A stretch of 39,826 nucleotides of DNA. It comes from DASVBE01 sp036375995. GTDB taxonomy: Bacteria; Actinomycetota; Actinomycetes; Streptosporangiales; Streptosporangiaceae. This document shows, one piece after another, positions 23,651 through 31,825 of the stretch (within the stretch, counting starts at the first letter, position 1; the number at the start of each line of letters is the position of its first letter). The stretch is taken from assembly GCA_036375995.1 (NCBI GenBank), contig DASVBE010000186.1, forward strand, positions 1 to 39,826. The letters are read 5' to 3'. The position numbers and the translations under genes were made by a program. The notes beneath the pieces were generated by a model. It saw nothing but the letters and a program-made list of their open reading frames with translations. It did not search any database and was not told where the DNA came from.

Positions 23651-25506
23651 CCCGCGTACAAGGTGTCGATCGCGTCGGCGTACTTCTCGTGCACGACCCG
23701 GCGCTTGAGCTTCAGCGTCGGGGTCAGCTCGCCGCTTTCCGCGGTCCACTCCACCGGCAGCAGCCGCCAGCTCTTCACCTGCTGCACCCGGGCCAGCCGC
23801 TGGTTGGCCTCGGCCACCGCGGCGGTCACCGCGGCCAGCACGTCCGGGTGCGCGGCTAGCTCGGCCAGCGACCCGGCGCTGATCCCACGGGCCGCCGCCC
23901 AGCCGGGCGCCACCTCGCCGTCCAGGGTGAGCAGCGCCACTACGTACGGCCGGCGGTCGCCGAAGGCCAGCGCCTGGCCGATCAGCGGGTGCTCGACCAT
24001 CACGTTCTCCACGGCGGCCGGGGCGATGTTCTCCCCGCCCGCGGTGATGATGAGCTCCTTCTTGCGGTCCACCACGGACAGGAAGCCGTCCTCGTCCACG
24101 GTGCCGATGTCGCCGGTGTGCAGCCAGCCGTCGGCGTCGATGAGCGCCGCGGTCTGCTCGGCCAGGTTCAGGTAGCCAGGCGTGTTCAGCGGCCCGCGGG
24201 TCAGGATCTCCCCGTCCTCGGCCAGCTTCATCTCCACCCCCGGCAGCGGGCGGCCGACCGTGCCGAGCCGGAACTGCGTGGGCGTGTTGGCGGTGAACGC
24301 GCCGGTCGTCTCGGTCATCCCGTAGACGTCCAGGATGCGCAGGCCGAGCCCGGCGAAAAACGCGCCGACCTCGGGCGGCAGCGGCGCGGCCGCGCTGATC
24401 ACGATCTCCGCCTGGCCCAGGCCGAGCAGCGACCGGACCGGCTTCAGCACCGCCTCATCGGCCGCCGCGAACCGCGCGGTCAGCTCCTCGTCCGCGGTCG
24501 CGCCGAACTGGCTGGCCCGCACGTACTCAAGGCCGGTCGCCATCGCCGCGGCCACCGCGGCCTGCCTGGCCGGGTCCTGCTCGGCGGCCATCAGGGCCCG
24601 GATCCCGGCCTGGATCTTTTCCCACACCCGCGGCACGCCGAAGAACGCGGTCGGCTGGACCTCGCCGACGGTGCCGATCAGCTGGGTCGCCGCGTCGTGG
24701 CAGAAGTACGTGTGGTTGGCCACCCGCACCGCCGCGTACAGCGTGAACATCCGCTCCGCGATGTGCGCCAGCGGCAGGTAGGACACCCACCGCACGTGCG
24801 GCATGAAGTTCCCGGCCTTGATCGTCGAAGCCATCTCGTACTCAATCGAGGCGTGGGTGATCACCACGCCCTTGGGGTTCCCGGTCGTGCCCGAGGTGTA
24901 CAGCAGGGCGGCCGGGCTCTCCGGGGTGACCATACCCATGCGCTGCTCCAGCGGGCCGGGATCGGCGGCCCGCTGCGCCGCGCCCAGGACCACGAAGTCC
25001 GCCCAGCTGATGAACCGGTCCCCGGCCGGGCAGGCGGCCGCGTCCCGGACGATGACCTTGAGCAGGCCCGGCTGCGCGGCCAGGGCCGGCTCCCAGCGGG
25101 CCAGCTGGTCCGCGCCGTCCAGCACCGCGATCCTCGCGTCGCAGTCGGCCGCCTGGTAGGCGATCTGGTCCGGGGCCAGCGTGGCGTAGAACGTCACCGG
25201 CACGCCGCCGGCGTGCACGGCGGCGTAGTCCGCCAGCACGTGCTCGAGCCGGTTCGGCAGCATCATCGCCACCCGCTCGCCCGGCTGCAGGCCGAGCGCG
25301 ATCAGCCCGGCGGCCAGGTCCAGCGCGAGACCGCGGGTCTCCGCCCAGGTGATGGTCTGCCACGGACCGCCGGTCCCGTCCCGGTCGGAATAGGCAGGAA
25401 GCTCGCCGAAGCTGTCCGCGGTGACGGCCAGCTCGCCGCACAGCGTCCGCCCGGCCACCTCCTGCTCCAGGGCCGCCCGCTCGGCCAGGACCGTGCTGTC
25501 CGTCAT
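23647..25506 (-). CDS. Long-chain fatty-acid--CoA ligase (AMP-binding, FadD15-like)
   Basis: Adenylate-forming enzyme that activates fatty acids to acyl-CoA via an acyl-AMP, 619 residues. It has the P-loop-like LLYTSGTTGNPKG (201-213), the adenine motif YGMTET, the hinge GDIGTVDEDGFLSVVDRKKE and a C-terminal KLKRR carrying the probable catalytic lysine. Length and the lid sequence fit the long-chain group found in actinobacteria (FadD15-like). No membrane helix is present. A GGCGGGG ribosome site precedes ATG 25506. It converges with the thioesterase, sharing TTAA at the stops. The fatty-acid chain length is not readable from sequence. Confidence 0.93.
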   Translation of the reverse strand: MTDSTVLAERAALEQEVAGRTLCGELAVTADSFGELPAYSDRDGTGGPWQTITWAETRGLALDLAAGLIALGLQPGERVAMMLPNRLEHVLADYAAVHAGGVPVTFYATLAPDQIAYQAADCDARIAVLDGADQLARWEPALAAQPGLLKVIVRDAAACPAGDRFISWADFVVLGAAQRAADPGPLEQRMGMVTPESPAALLYTSGTTGNPKGVVITHASIEYEMASTIKAGNFMPHVRWVSYLPLAHIAERMFTLYAAVRVANHTYFCHDAATQLIGTVGEVQPTAFFGVPRVWEKIQAGIRALMAAEQDPARQAAVAAAMATGLEYVRASQFGATADEELTARFAAADEAVLKPVRSLLGLGQAEIVISAAAPLPPEVGAFFAGLGLRILDVYGMTETTGAFTANTPTQFRLGTVGRPLPGVEMKLAEDGEILTRGPLNTPGYLNLAEQTAALIDADGWLHTGDIGTVDEDGFLSVVDRKKELIITAGGENIAPAAVENVMVEHPLIGQALAFGDRRPYVVALLTLDGEVAPGWAAARGISAGSLAELAAHPDVLAAVTAAVAEANQRLARVQQVKSWRLLPVEWTAESGELTPTLKLKRRVVHEKYADAIDTLYAG

Positions 25507-25564
25507 GTCTGCCCCGCCTTCGCCCGCCCCGGCACTGGCCCGGGGCTAACCGGTTTACCGCCGA

Positions 25565-25800
25565 ATGCCATCACAGGACCTGCTGCGCCGCAAGGCTCGC
25601 CTGGGCTCATCCGGGCAGTACGACGGCCGGGCCCCGGTCGAGCTGGCGCAGCAGGCGGTGACGGCCGGGATCCCGGTGCTCGCCGCGGTGCCCGCGCCGT
25701 CCTCGGCAGCCGCCGAACTGGCCGCCGGCATCGGGCTGACCCCTGGTCGGCTTCCTGCGCGGCAGCTCGGTGAACGCCTGCACCGGGGAGCACCGGGCGG
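25565..25800 (+). pseudogene. fdhD: Frameshifted C-terminal fragment of fdhD
   Basis: FdhD is the sulfurtransferase that passes sulfur to the molybdenum centre of formate dehydrogenase. The frame from about 25619 reads GRAPVELAQQAVTAGIPVLA followed by APSSAAAELAAGIGLT, which matches the FdhD C-terminal pattern (ELVQKA..AGIPVLAAVSAPSS..A..L). At the CCCC run at 25740-25743 the frame must shift by one base, after which the family ending continues as LVGFLRGSSVNACTGEHR up to about 25799. The first three quarters of the gene are absent; upstream is the start of the acyl-CoA ligase gene. It is thus a decayed remnant, or the base count in the C run is wrong in an already truncated gene. Confidence 0.7.
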
Positions 25801-25841
25801 CCGCGGTCCCCGGGGGAGCCGCGGCTCACCCGGCCCCGGGA

Positions 25842-26735
25842 CTACGTCCCGTTAGCCGCGTCGACCAGCCCCCACCGGCGCCGGACCAGCCCGTTGACCT
25901 GGTTGAACCCCATGTCCACCACGATCCCGATGGTCAGGATCACGATCATGATCGAGATCGCCCCGGCCATGTCCAGCTGATCCTGATAGGTGGACAGCAG
26001 CCGGCCCAGCGAGAACGAGCCGAGCAGGACGAGCAGTTCACCGGCCATCAGCGAGCGCCAGGCGAAGGCCCAGCCCTGCTTCATGCCGGCGATGAACGAC
26101 GGCAGCGAGGCGGGCAGGATCAGGTGCCGGTACAGCGCGACCCGCTTCAGCCCGAGCACCTTCCCGGCCCGCAGCAGCAGCGGCGGCGTGTAGTCCACCC
26201 CGGCGATCAGCCCGTTCGCGATCGACGGGGCCGCGCCGAGGATGACCACGAACAGGATCGCGGCGTTCGAGATGCCGAAGAAGATGATCGCGAACGGGAA
26301 CCAGGCGATCGACGGCATGGTCTGCAGACCGGTGATGATCGAGCCGACCGCGGCCCGCAGGGGCTTGATCCGCGACACCAGCGCGCCGACCAGCGAGCCG
26401 ATCACCAGCGCGGCGGTGTAGCCGATCAGCGCGCTGCGCAGGGTGGTGCCGATGGCCCCCCACAGCTGGGCGTGCTGCAGATCGTTCCACAGCACCGGCA
26501 GGGTCTGGACCGGCCCCTTCATGAGCCCGTTGCTCGACGAGCCGCGCCAGTCCATCAGGTAAACCAGCTGCCACAGGATCAGCACGATCGCGATGGCCAG
26601 CAGCTTGGGCCAGGTCACCCCCCAGGCCTTGGCCGTCAGCCGGCCCTTGCGGCCGGGCCCGGCGGCCAGCGCCTCCTGCAGCTCCAGGTTGTCCAGGCCG
26701 GCTAGCGCCCGGCGGTCGGTCAGGTCAGCGGACAT
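25842..26735 (-). CDS. ssuC: ABC transporter permease, SsuC/TauC type
   Basis: Membrane subunit of a nitrate/sulfonate/taurine-type importer, 297 residues. Six helices are visible, the first at about 43-60 (LLAIAIVLILWQLVYLM). The EAA loop is LGLKRVALYRHLILPASLPS, followed by the family's GMKQGWAFAWRSLMAGEL. An N-terminal cytoplasmic extension of 35-40 residues is somewhat long. Start 26735 overlaps the end of ssuB by 11 bases, so translation is coupled. It is the last gene of a ssuA-ssuB-ssuC unit. Sulfonates, taurine, nitrate or a pyrimidine precursor are all possible cargoes. Confidence 0.9.
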   Translation of the reverse strand: MSADLTDRRALAGLDNLELQEALAAGPGRKGRLTAKAWGVTWPKLLAIAIVLILWQLVYLMDWRGSSSNGLMKGPVQTLPVLWNDLQHAQLWGAIGTTLRSALIGYTAALVIGSLVGALVSRIKPLRAAVGSIITGLQTMPSIAWFPFAIIFFGISNAAILFVVILGAAPSIANGLIAGVDYTPPLLLRAGKVLGLKRVALYRHLILPASLPSFIAGMKQGWAFAWRSLMAGELLVLLGSFSLGRLLSTYQDQLDMAGAISIMIVILTIGIVVDMGFNQVNGLVRRRWGLVDAANGT

Positions 26736-27576
26736 GGCGGCTCATCTCCACTCGCAGCCGGTCGGTCAGGGCCGCGGCCAGCTCGCTGACCTCGGGTGAA
26801 TCCATCCGGCGGGAGCCCGTCCTGGGCACCTGGTACTCCTCGATGACCTTGCCCGGACGGCTGCTCAGCACGATCACCCGGTCGCCGAGGCGGGCCGCCT
26901 CGCGCACGTTGTGCGTGACGAACAGCACGGTCAGCGTCCGCTCGGCGCAGATCCGCTCCAGCTCGTCGTGCAGCAGGTCCCTGGTCATCGCGTCCAGCGC
27001 GCCGAACGGCTCGTCCATCAGCAGCACGTCGACGTCCTGGGCCAGCGCCCGGGCCATGGCCACGCGCTGCCGCATGCCGCCGGACAGCTCGTGTGGCCGT
27101 TTGCCCGCGAACCCGCCCAGGTGCACGGCCTCGAGCAGCTCCTGGGCTCGCGGCCGGCGCTCGGCCTTGGGCACGCCGCGGGCCCGCAGCGCGAGCTCCA
27201 CGTTCTTGCTGGCCGACAGCCACGGGAACAGCGCAGGCTCCTGGAACATCAGCGTGACCTGGCCGGTAGTGGCCAGGTCACCCGAGGAGACCTGGTCAAG
27301 GCCGGCCACCAGGTTCAGCAGCGTGCTCTTGCCGCAGCCGGACGCGCCGATGATGCAGGTGAACTCACCGGGTGCGACCGACAGCGACACCTTGTCCAGG
27401 GCCGGCACCGCACGGGCGCCCTGCCCGTAGACCTTGGTCACGTCGGTCAGCCGGACCGCGAGCCCGGCGGAGGTGGCGGCCGGCTCCCGGTCGGCCACCA
27501 CGGTCAGGTTCGGAACGCCGGAGAACCCCGGAGCGCGCTCCGGGGTCCCGCGGCGGCCGTTTCCGGCCAGGCTCAT
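26725..27576 (-). CDS. ssuB: ABC transporter ATPase, SsuB/TauB type
   Basis: Energy subunit of the sulfonate/nitrate-type importer, 283 residues. Walker A is GASGCGKST, the Q-loop FQEPALFPW is diagnostic of the SsuB/TauB/NrtD group, the signature is ELSGGMRQRVAMARAL and Walker B is VLLMDEPFGALD, with the switch His in FVTHNVREA. A 38-residue Gly/Pro-rich N-terminal extension precedes the ATPase fold. Its ATG overlaps the ssuA stop (ATGA) and its end overlaps ssuC. Confidence 0.93.
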   Translation of the reverse strand: MSLAGNGRRGTPERAPGFSGVPNLTVVADREPAATSAGLAVRLTDVTKVYGQGARAVPALDKVSLSVAPGEFTCIIGASGCGKSTLLNLVAGLDQVSSGDLATTGQVTLMFQEPALFPWLSASKNVELALRARGVPKAERRPRAQELLEAVHLGGFAGKRPHELSGGMRQRVAMARALAQDVDVLLMDEPFGALDAMTRDLLHDELERICAERTLTVLFVTHNVREAARLGDRVIVLSSRPGKVIEEYQVPRTGSRRMDSPEVSELAAALTDRLRVEMSRHVR

Positions 27577-28631
27577 GAGCTGCTCACCGTCTGCTCACCG
27601 GCTGCGGACAGCAGCTTGTTGAGCGGGTCGAGGTCGAAGATCGTGCTCAGGTTGCTGATCGGGTCCAGCAGACCGACGGCGGTCGCGTGCTGCGCGTCGG
27701 TGAGCAGCGAGGACGCGATGGGGTCGTCGGTGAACGTGATGTTCTTGAACGTCTCGGCCAGGATGTCCGGCTTGAGGCTCTTGCCGGTCAGCGTGGCCAG
27801 CTGGGCGTTGGCCGCCTGCTCGGCCGCGGACTTGTCGCTGCTGAGGAAGCCGGTGGCCGCGATCTGGCCCTTGAGCAGCCCGTTGATCACGTCCGGGTGG
27901 TCCTTGAGGTAGGACGACAGCACGATCAGCTGGGTGGTCACGAACTTGCCGCCCGGCCACAGGCTGGCCTCGTTGACCATCACGTGCCCGCCGGCCGCGA
28001 CCATCTCGCTGGCGTACGGCTCGGGCTCCCAGCCGCCGGCGATCTGGCCGGAGGCGAACTCGTCCACGGCCGCTGAGTTCGGGGTCACCGGGGTGATCGG
28101 CACGTCACCGCCGCCGGCCTGGGTGGTGGTCAGGTTGTGCTGCTTGAGCCAGTAGCGCAGCGCCACGTCCTGGGTGTTGCCCAGCGACGGGGTGGCCAGC
28201 TTCTGGCCCTTGAGCTGGCTGGCGCTGGTGATGTCCTTCTTCACGACCAGGGCGGCGCCGCCCGAGGCGGCCCCGGAGATCACCTTGATCAGCTTGCCGC
28301 CGGAGGTCTGGAAGGCCTTGATCGCCGGGTTGGGCCCAACGTAGGCCGCGTCCAGCTGGCCGGCCAGCAGCGCGGTGGCCTCCTCGGTGCCGGTGCTGAA
28401 CGGGGTCAGCTTCAGCGTCACGTCCTGGCCCAGGTTCTTGGTGAAGAAGCCCTGCTTGATCCCCACCAGTGCGGTGGCGTGCGTGATGTTCTCCAGGTAA
28501 CCAAGCCGCAGCGTCACCGGGCCGGATGAGCTCGACCCCCCCGACGCAGTACCGCCGCCGCCCGACGACCCGCACGCGGCCGCCAGCAGGGTGATACCGG
28601 CAGCTCCCGCTGCAACGAGCGCTCGCCGCAT
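27573..28631 (-). CDS. ssuA: ABC transporter substrate-binding lipoprotein, SsuA/TauA/NrtA type
   Basis: Extracellular receptor of the importer, 352 residues. The signal peptide is MRRALVAAGAAGITLLAAAC with the lipidated Cys at residue 20, followed by a Gly/Ser linker. The mature part shows the family pattern LRLGYLENITHATALVGIKQ, then KLTPFSTGTEEATALLAGQL and DAAYVGPNPAIKAFQ. The start at 28631 has GAAGGTGG upstream and gives a proper signal; a much longer open frame reading back to 30209 is antisense to the GH15 gene. It leads the ssuABC unit and is divergent from the GH15/sulfotransferase pair. The YVGPNPA segment is common in aliphatic sulfonate and taurine receptors, so a sulfur source is favoured, but the ligand is not proven. 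Confidence 0.9.
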   Translation of the reverse strand: MRRALVAAGAAGITLLAAACGSSGGGGTASGGSSSSGPVTLRLGYLENITHATALVGIKQGFFTKNLGQDVTLKLTPFSTGTEEATALLAGQLDAAYVGPNPAIKAFQTSGGKLIKVISGAASGGAALVVKKDITSASQLKGQKLATPSLGNTQDVALRYWLKQHNLTTTQAGGGDVPITPVTPNSAAVDEFASGQIAGGWEPEPYASEMVAAGGHVMVNEASLWPGGKFVTTQLIVLSSYLKDHPDVINGLLKGQIAATGFLSSDKSAAEQAANAQLATLTGKSLKPDILAETFKNITFTDDPIASSLLTDAQHATAVGLLDPISNLSTIFDLDPLNKLLSAAGEQTVSSS

Positions 28632-28642
28632 CGTCCACCTTC

Positions 28643-28693
28643 CCGATCTGTTTGATATATCCGATCTGTTTAATAGGTATATGGGTTTATACC
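28643..28693. promoter_or_regulatory. ssuA regulatory region: direct and inverted repeats
   Basis: CCGATCTGTTT occurs twice (28643-28653 and 28661-28671), 18 bases apart, near two helical turns. Next to it GGTATA-TGGGTT-TATACC (28676-28693) is a perfect 6-bp inverted repeat. The patch is AT-rich and lies 12-62 bases before the ssuA start. It probably holds the promoter and one or two regulator sites. Confidence 0.5.
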
Positions 28694-28736
28694 ATGCCCT
28701 GCCGAGCGGGCGCCAGCTGTGCTTGCTGGCGAGCTG

Positions 28737-28751
28737 GCCGGCTCCGCCGGC
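28737..28751. repeat. GCCGGC-TCC-GCCGGC hairpin between ssuA and the GH15 gene
   Basis: Reverse-complement copy of the 15-mer hairpin, followed by GGCTAGC as at other copies. No long repeat core is attached here. Confidence 0.55.
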
Positions 28752-28880
28752 GGCTAGCTGTACGGGCTCGCTCGGGCGGGACAGCCCGGCCCGGGCCGCA
28801 GATCCCGTATCCCTAAATCCTGATGCACCCCCTGGCCAGCGGCCGGGTACCGTACCGGCAGGAGGCGTGAGGAGGTACGG

Positions 28881-30737
28881 GTGGCTGGGCTCATCGAGGA
28901 TTACGCGCTGATCGGTGATATGCAGACGGCCGCCCTGGTGGGGCGCAGCGGCTCCGTCGAGTGGCTGTGCCTGCCACGGTTCGACTCCCCCGCCTGCTTC
29001 GCCGCGCTCCTCGGCGACGACCACAACGGCCACTGGCTGATCGCGCCCGTCGCCTCGCAGGTGCCCGCGGCCCGCGGCAACGCGGTGTCCCGGCGCTACC
29101 AGGGCGACACGCTGATCCTGGAGACCGAGTGGACCACGGCCAGCGGCGTGGTCAAGGTGATCGACTTCATGCCGCCGCGCGGCGGCGAGCAGCCGGTGCT
29201 GATCCGGATCGTCCGCGGGGTCAGGGGCACCGTGGAGATGGAGACCGTGCTCCGGCTGCGGTTCGGCTACGGGCAGATCGTTCCCTGGGTCCGCAGGGAC
29301 AAGGCCACCGGGGCGGTGACCGCGGTGGCCGGGCCGGACGCGGTGTGGCTGCGCACCCCGGTCCGGGTGACCGGGAAGGACATGGCCCACGAGGCGACGT
29401 TCGTGGTGTCGGCCGGTGACGAGGTGCCGTTCGTCCTGGCCTGGCGGCCGTCCCACCTGCCCGCGCCCGAAGCGGTCGACGCGGCCGAGGCGCTGGCCTC
29501 GACCACCGCGTTCTGGGACAGCTGGGTGAGCCGGTGCAGCTACCAGGGCGAGTACCGGGACGCGGTGGTCCGGTCGCTGATCACCCTCAAGGCGCTGACC
29601 TACGCGCCCACCGGCGGCATCGTCGCCGCCCCGACCACCTCGCTGCCCGAGGACATCGGCGGCGTGCGGAACTGGGACTACCGGTACTGCTGGCTCAGGG
29701 ACGCCACGATCACGCTGGAGGCGCTGCTGCGCACCGGCTACACCCAGGAGGCCATCGACTGGCGGGAATGGCTGGGCCGGGCCATCGCCGGGGACCCCAG
29801 CGACGTGCAGATCATGTACGGGGTGGCGGGCGAGCGGCGGCTGCCCGAGTGGGAGGCGGACTGGCTGGCCGGCTACGAGGGCTCGGTGCCGGTCCGGATC
29901 GGCAACGCCGCCGTGTCCCAGCGCCAGCTGGACGTGTACGGCGAGGTCATCGACGCGCTGGCACTCGGTGGCCAGGCGGGCATGCGGTTCGACCGGCACA
30001 CCTGGGGGCTGCTCCGGCGGCTGCTGCTGTTCCTGGAGAAGCACTGGCACGAGCCGGACGAGGGCATCTGGGAGGTACGCGGGCCGCGCCAGCACTTCGT
30101 GCACTCCAAGGTGATGGCCTGGGTGGCGTTCGACCGCGCGGTGCGGCTGACCGAGCTCGGCCAGCCGGGCCCGACCGAGCGCTGGCGCGAGGCACGGGAC
30201 CGGATCCACCGCGAGGTCTGCGAGAAGGGCTACGACCCGGTCCGCGGCACGTTCACCCAGTACTACGGGAGCGCCGAGCTGGACGCCTCAGTGCTGCTCA
30301 TCCCGGAGGTGGGCTTCCTGCCCGCATCCGACCCGCGGGTGGTCTCCACCGTCCGGGCGATCCAGCGCGAGCTGGTCAAGGACGGGCTGGTGCTGCGGTA
30401 CAGCCTGCCGGAGACCCCGGCCGACCCGGCGGGCTTGGTCGACGGCCTGACCGGGGCCGAGGGCGCCTTCCTGGCCTGCAGCTTCTGGCTGGTCAACGCG
30501 CTGCACATGATCGGCGAGTACGACGAGGCGGTCGGGCTGTTCACCCGGCTGCTGGCCGTGCGCAACGACCTGGGGCTGCTCAGCGAGGAGTACGACCCGC
30601 GGTACGACCGCCAGGTCGGCAACACCCCGCAGGCGTTCAGCCATATGCCGCTGATCCTGTCCGCGCTGAACCTCAGCGCGCACGCCGGCGATCACTGCCG
30701 GCGGCCGGGCGGGCGGAATAAGCATGTCCACCCCTGA
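28881..30737 (+). CDS. GH15 family glycoside hydrolase (trehalase/glucoamylase-like)
   Basis: Inverting alpha-glucosidase fold of 618 residues. It starts IEDYALIGDMQTAALVGRSG and VEWLCLPRFDSPACFAALLG, the beta-sandwich N-domain shared by actinobacterial GH15 trehalases and glucoamylases. The (alpha/alpha)6 domain begins near residue 215 with the substrate motif RNWDYRYCWLRDA. A catalytic acid region is expected around GIWEVRGP, and the second acid in LSEEYDP near the C-terminus. Mycobacterial members hydrolyse trehalose. No signal peptide, so it is cytoplasmic. GTG 28881 has GAGGAGG six bases upstream. The sulfotransferase gene starts 24 bases after the stop. Confidence 0.9.
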   Translation: MAGLIEDYALIGDMQTAALVGRSGSVEWLCLPRFDSPACFAALLGDDHNGHWLIAPVASQVPAARGNAVSRRYQGDTLILETEWTTASGVVKVIDFMPPRGGEQPVLIRIVRGVRGTVEMETVLRLRFGYGQIVPWVRRDKATGAVTAVAGPDAVWLRTPVRVTGKDMAHEATFVVSAGDEVPFVLAWRPSHLPAPEAVDAAEALASTTAFWDSWVSRCSYQGEYRDAVVRSLITLKALTYAPTGGIVAAPTTSLPEDIGGVRNWDYRYCWLRDATITLEALLRTGYTQEAIDWREWLGRAIAGDPSDVQIMYGVAGERRLPEWEADWLAGYEGSVPVRIGNAAVSQRQLDVYGEVIDALALGGQAGMRFDRHTWGLLRRLLLFLEKHWHEPDEGIWEVRGPRQHFVHSKVMAWVAFDRAVRLTELGQPGPTERWREARDRIHREVCEKGYDPVRGTFTQYYGSAELDASVLLIPEVGFLPASDPRVVSTVRAIQRELVKDGLVLRYSLPETPADPAGLVDGLTGAEGAFLACSFWLVNALHMIGEYDEAVGLFTRLLAVRNDLGLLSEEYDPRYDRQVGNTPQAFSHMPLILSALNLSAHAGDHCRRPGGRNKHVHP

Positions 30738-30761
30738 CAGCTGCCAGACTGTCCGGTAGCC

Positions 30762-31658
30762 ATGGCAGCGCGCCCGCACATCCTCGTGGTCAACGGCCGT
30801 AAGGTCCGTCAGCCGGTCTTTGTGATCGGCGCCCCGTACTCGGGGACGGACGCGCTGGCCCGTGCGCTGAAGCGGTCCGCCGGGTTCCACATGACGATCG
30901 GCCAGCCCGCGGTGACCAGCGTGGTGCACGCGTTCGCGCGCAGCCCGTCCATCCAGCGCGGCAAGGGCGAGGCCGCGACCACCGTGCTGCGGGACGCGTT
31001 CGCCCAGGCCTGGCAGGTCACCCCGGACAGCTGCCTGGGCTGCTCGGCGGCCTGCCGCAGCGCGGGCGGGGTCACCGGCGCGGGTACCTGCATCGCCGAG
31101 CGGGACATCCTGCGCTACGGCGACGCCAGCCCGGACCTGATGTACTGCGCGGAGAGCCTGGTCGAGGCGTTCGGCGACGCCCGGATCGTGCAGATCATCA
31201 GGGACGGCCGGGACGTGGTCGCCAGCATGCTCGGCGATACCGCGCTGATCTCGGTGTTCCGGCCCAGCCTGGCCAATGTCGAGGGCGACCTGCCCAACCC
31301 GTTCTTCGGCCTGGAGACCCCGGCCGACCTGACCTCCTGGCCGCGGCTCTCGCTGGCTGCCCGGTGCGCGCTGCACTGGCGCGGCGCGGTCCGCCAGATG
31401 GCCAGGCTGCGCACCGGGATGAGCGCCGAGCAGCTGACCACGCTGCGTTATGAGGAGGTGGTCCGCTCCCCCGCCACGGCCGGCCGCGTGGTGTCGGAGT
31501 TCATCGGCGCCCGGGTCGCGATCGGGGCCCTGCCGCGGACCGGTCCGCGCCGGGCGGTAGAGTCCGGCAGCTGGCGGCGGCTGCTCAGCCCGGCCCAGGT
31601 CAAGGAGATCGAGCAGGTGGCCGGCACCGACCTGCGCCGGGTCGGCTACGGCGCCTGA
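30762..31658 (+). CDS. Sulfotransferase family protein
   Basis: PAPS-dependent sulfotransferase fold of 298 residues. The 5'-phosphosulfate loop is FVIGAPYSGTDALARALKRS (about 20-39), and the 3'-phosphate motif is VQIIRDGRDVVASM with the invariant Arg and a downstream Ser. Between them lies an unusual cysteine cluster, CLGCSAACRS with a further Cys in GAGTC, which might bind a metal or form disulfides. No signal peptide or membrane helix. The ATG at 30762 has no clear ribosome site. Being 24 bases after the GH15 gene it is probably co-transcribed. A carbohydrate such as trehalose is a reasonable acceptor guess, by analogy with mycobacterial Stf0, but sequence alone does not show it. Confidence 0.8.
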   Translation: MAARPHILVVNGRKVRQPVFVIGAPYSGTDALARALKRSAGFHMTIGQPAVTSVVHAFARSPSIQRGKGEAATTVLRDAFAQAWQVTPDSCLGCSAACRSAGGVTGAGTCIAERDILRYGDASPDLMYCAESLVEAFGDARIVQIIRDGRDVVASMLGDTALISVFRPSLANVEGDLPNPFFGLETPADLTSWPRLSLAARCALHWRGAVRQMARLRTGMSAEQLTTLRYEEVVRSPATAGRVVSEFIGARVAIGALPRTGPRRAVESGSWRRLLSPAQVKEIEQVAGTDLRRVGYGA

Positions 31659-31660
31659 CT

Positions 31661-31797
31661 GTGCTAGCCGCTCGCTGCGGGCCGCTGGGAGGCGCTGCCT
31701 TCCCTCCTCGCTCCCTCGGCGCTCCTTCGTCGCGCCTCATCGCTCGTCAGGAAAACAGCGCCGCGGCCCTACGCGAGCTACGGCCGGCTCCGCCGGC
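31661..31797 (-). repeat. Dispersed intergenic repeat, copy R3 (reverse orientation)
   Basis: Begins GTGCTAGCCGCTCGCTGCGG three bases after the sulfotransferase stop and ends with the GCCGGCTCCGCCGGC hairpin (31783-31797). Read on the minus strand it is nearly identical to R1 and R4 through GGGCCGCGGCGCTG, CGACGAAGGAGCGCCGAGGG and GGAGGGAAGGCAGCGCCTCC. It fills almost the whole spacer before the SDR gene and looks like the cleanest single unit of the family. Confidence 0.75.
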
Positions 31798-31825
31798 CGA
31801 AGGCAGGTGCGGCAAGATGGCCGCT

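Noticed and set aside
28968..28992. GGTTCGACTCCCC resembling a tRNA T-arm
   Set aside because: It lies inside the GH15 coding sequence (LPRFDSPAC) and has no matching acceptor or anticodon arms.
28632..30209. Upstream extension of the ssuA frame through the GH15 gene
   Set aside because: It is antisense to a clear GH15 enzyme, and the true ssuA start has a signal peptide and ribosome site.
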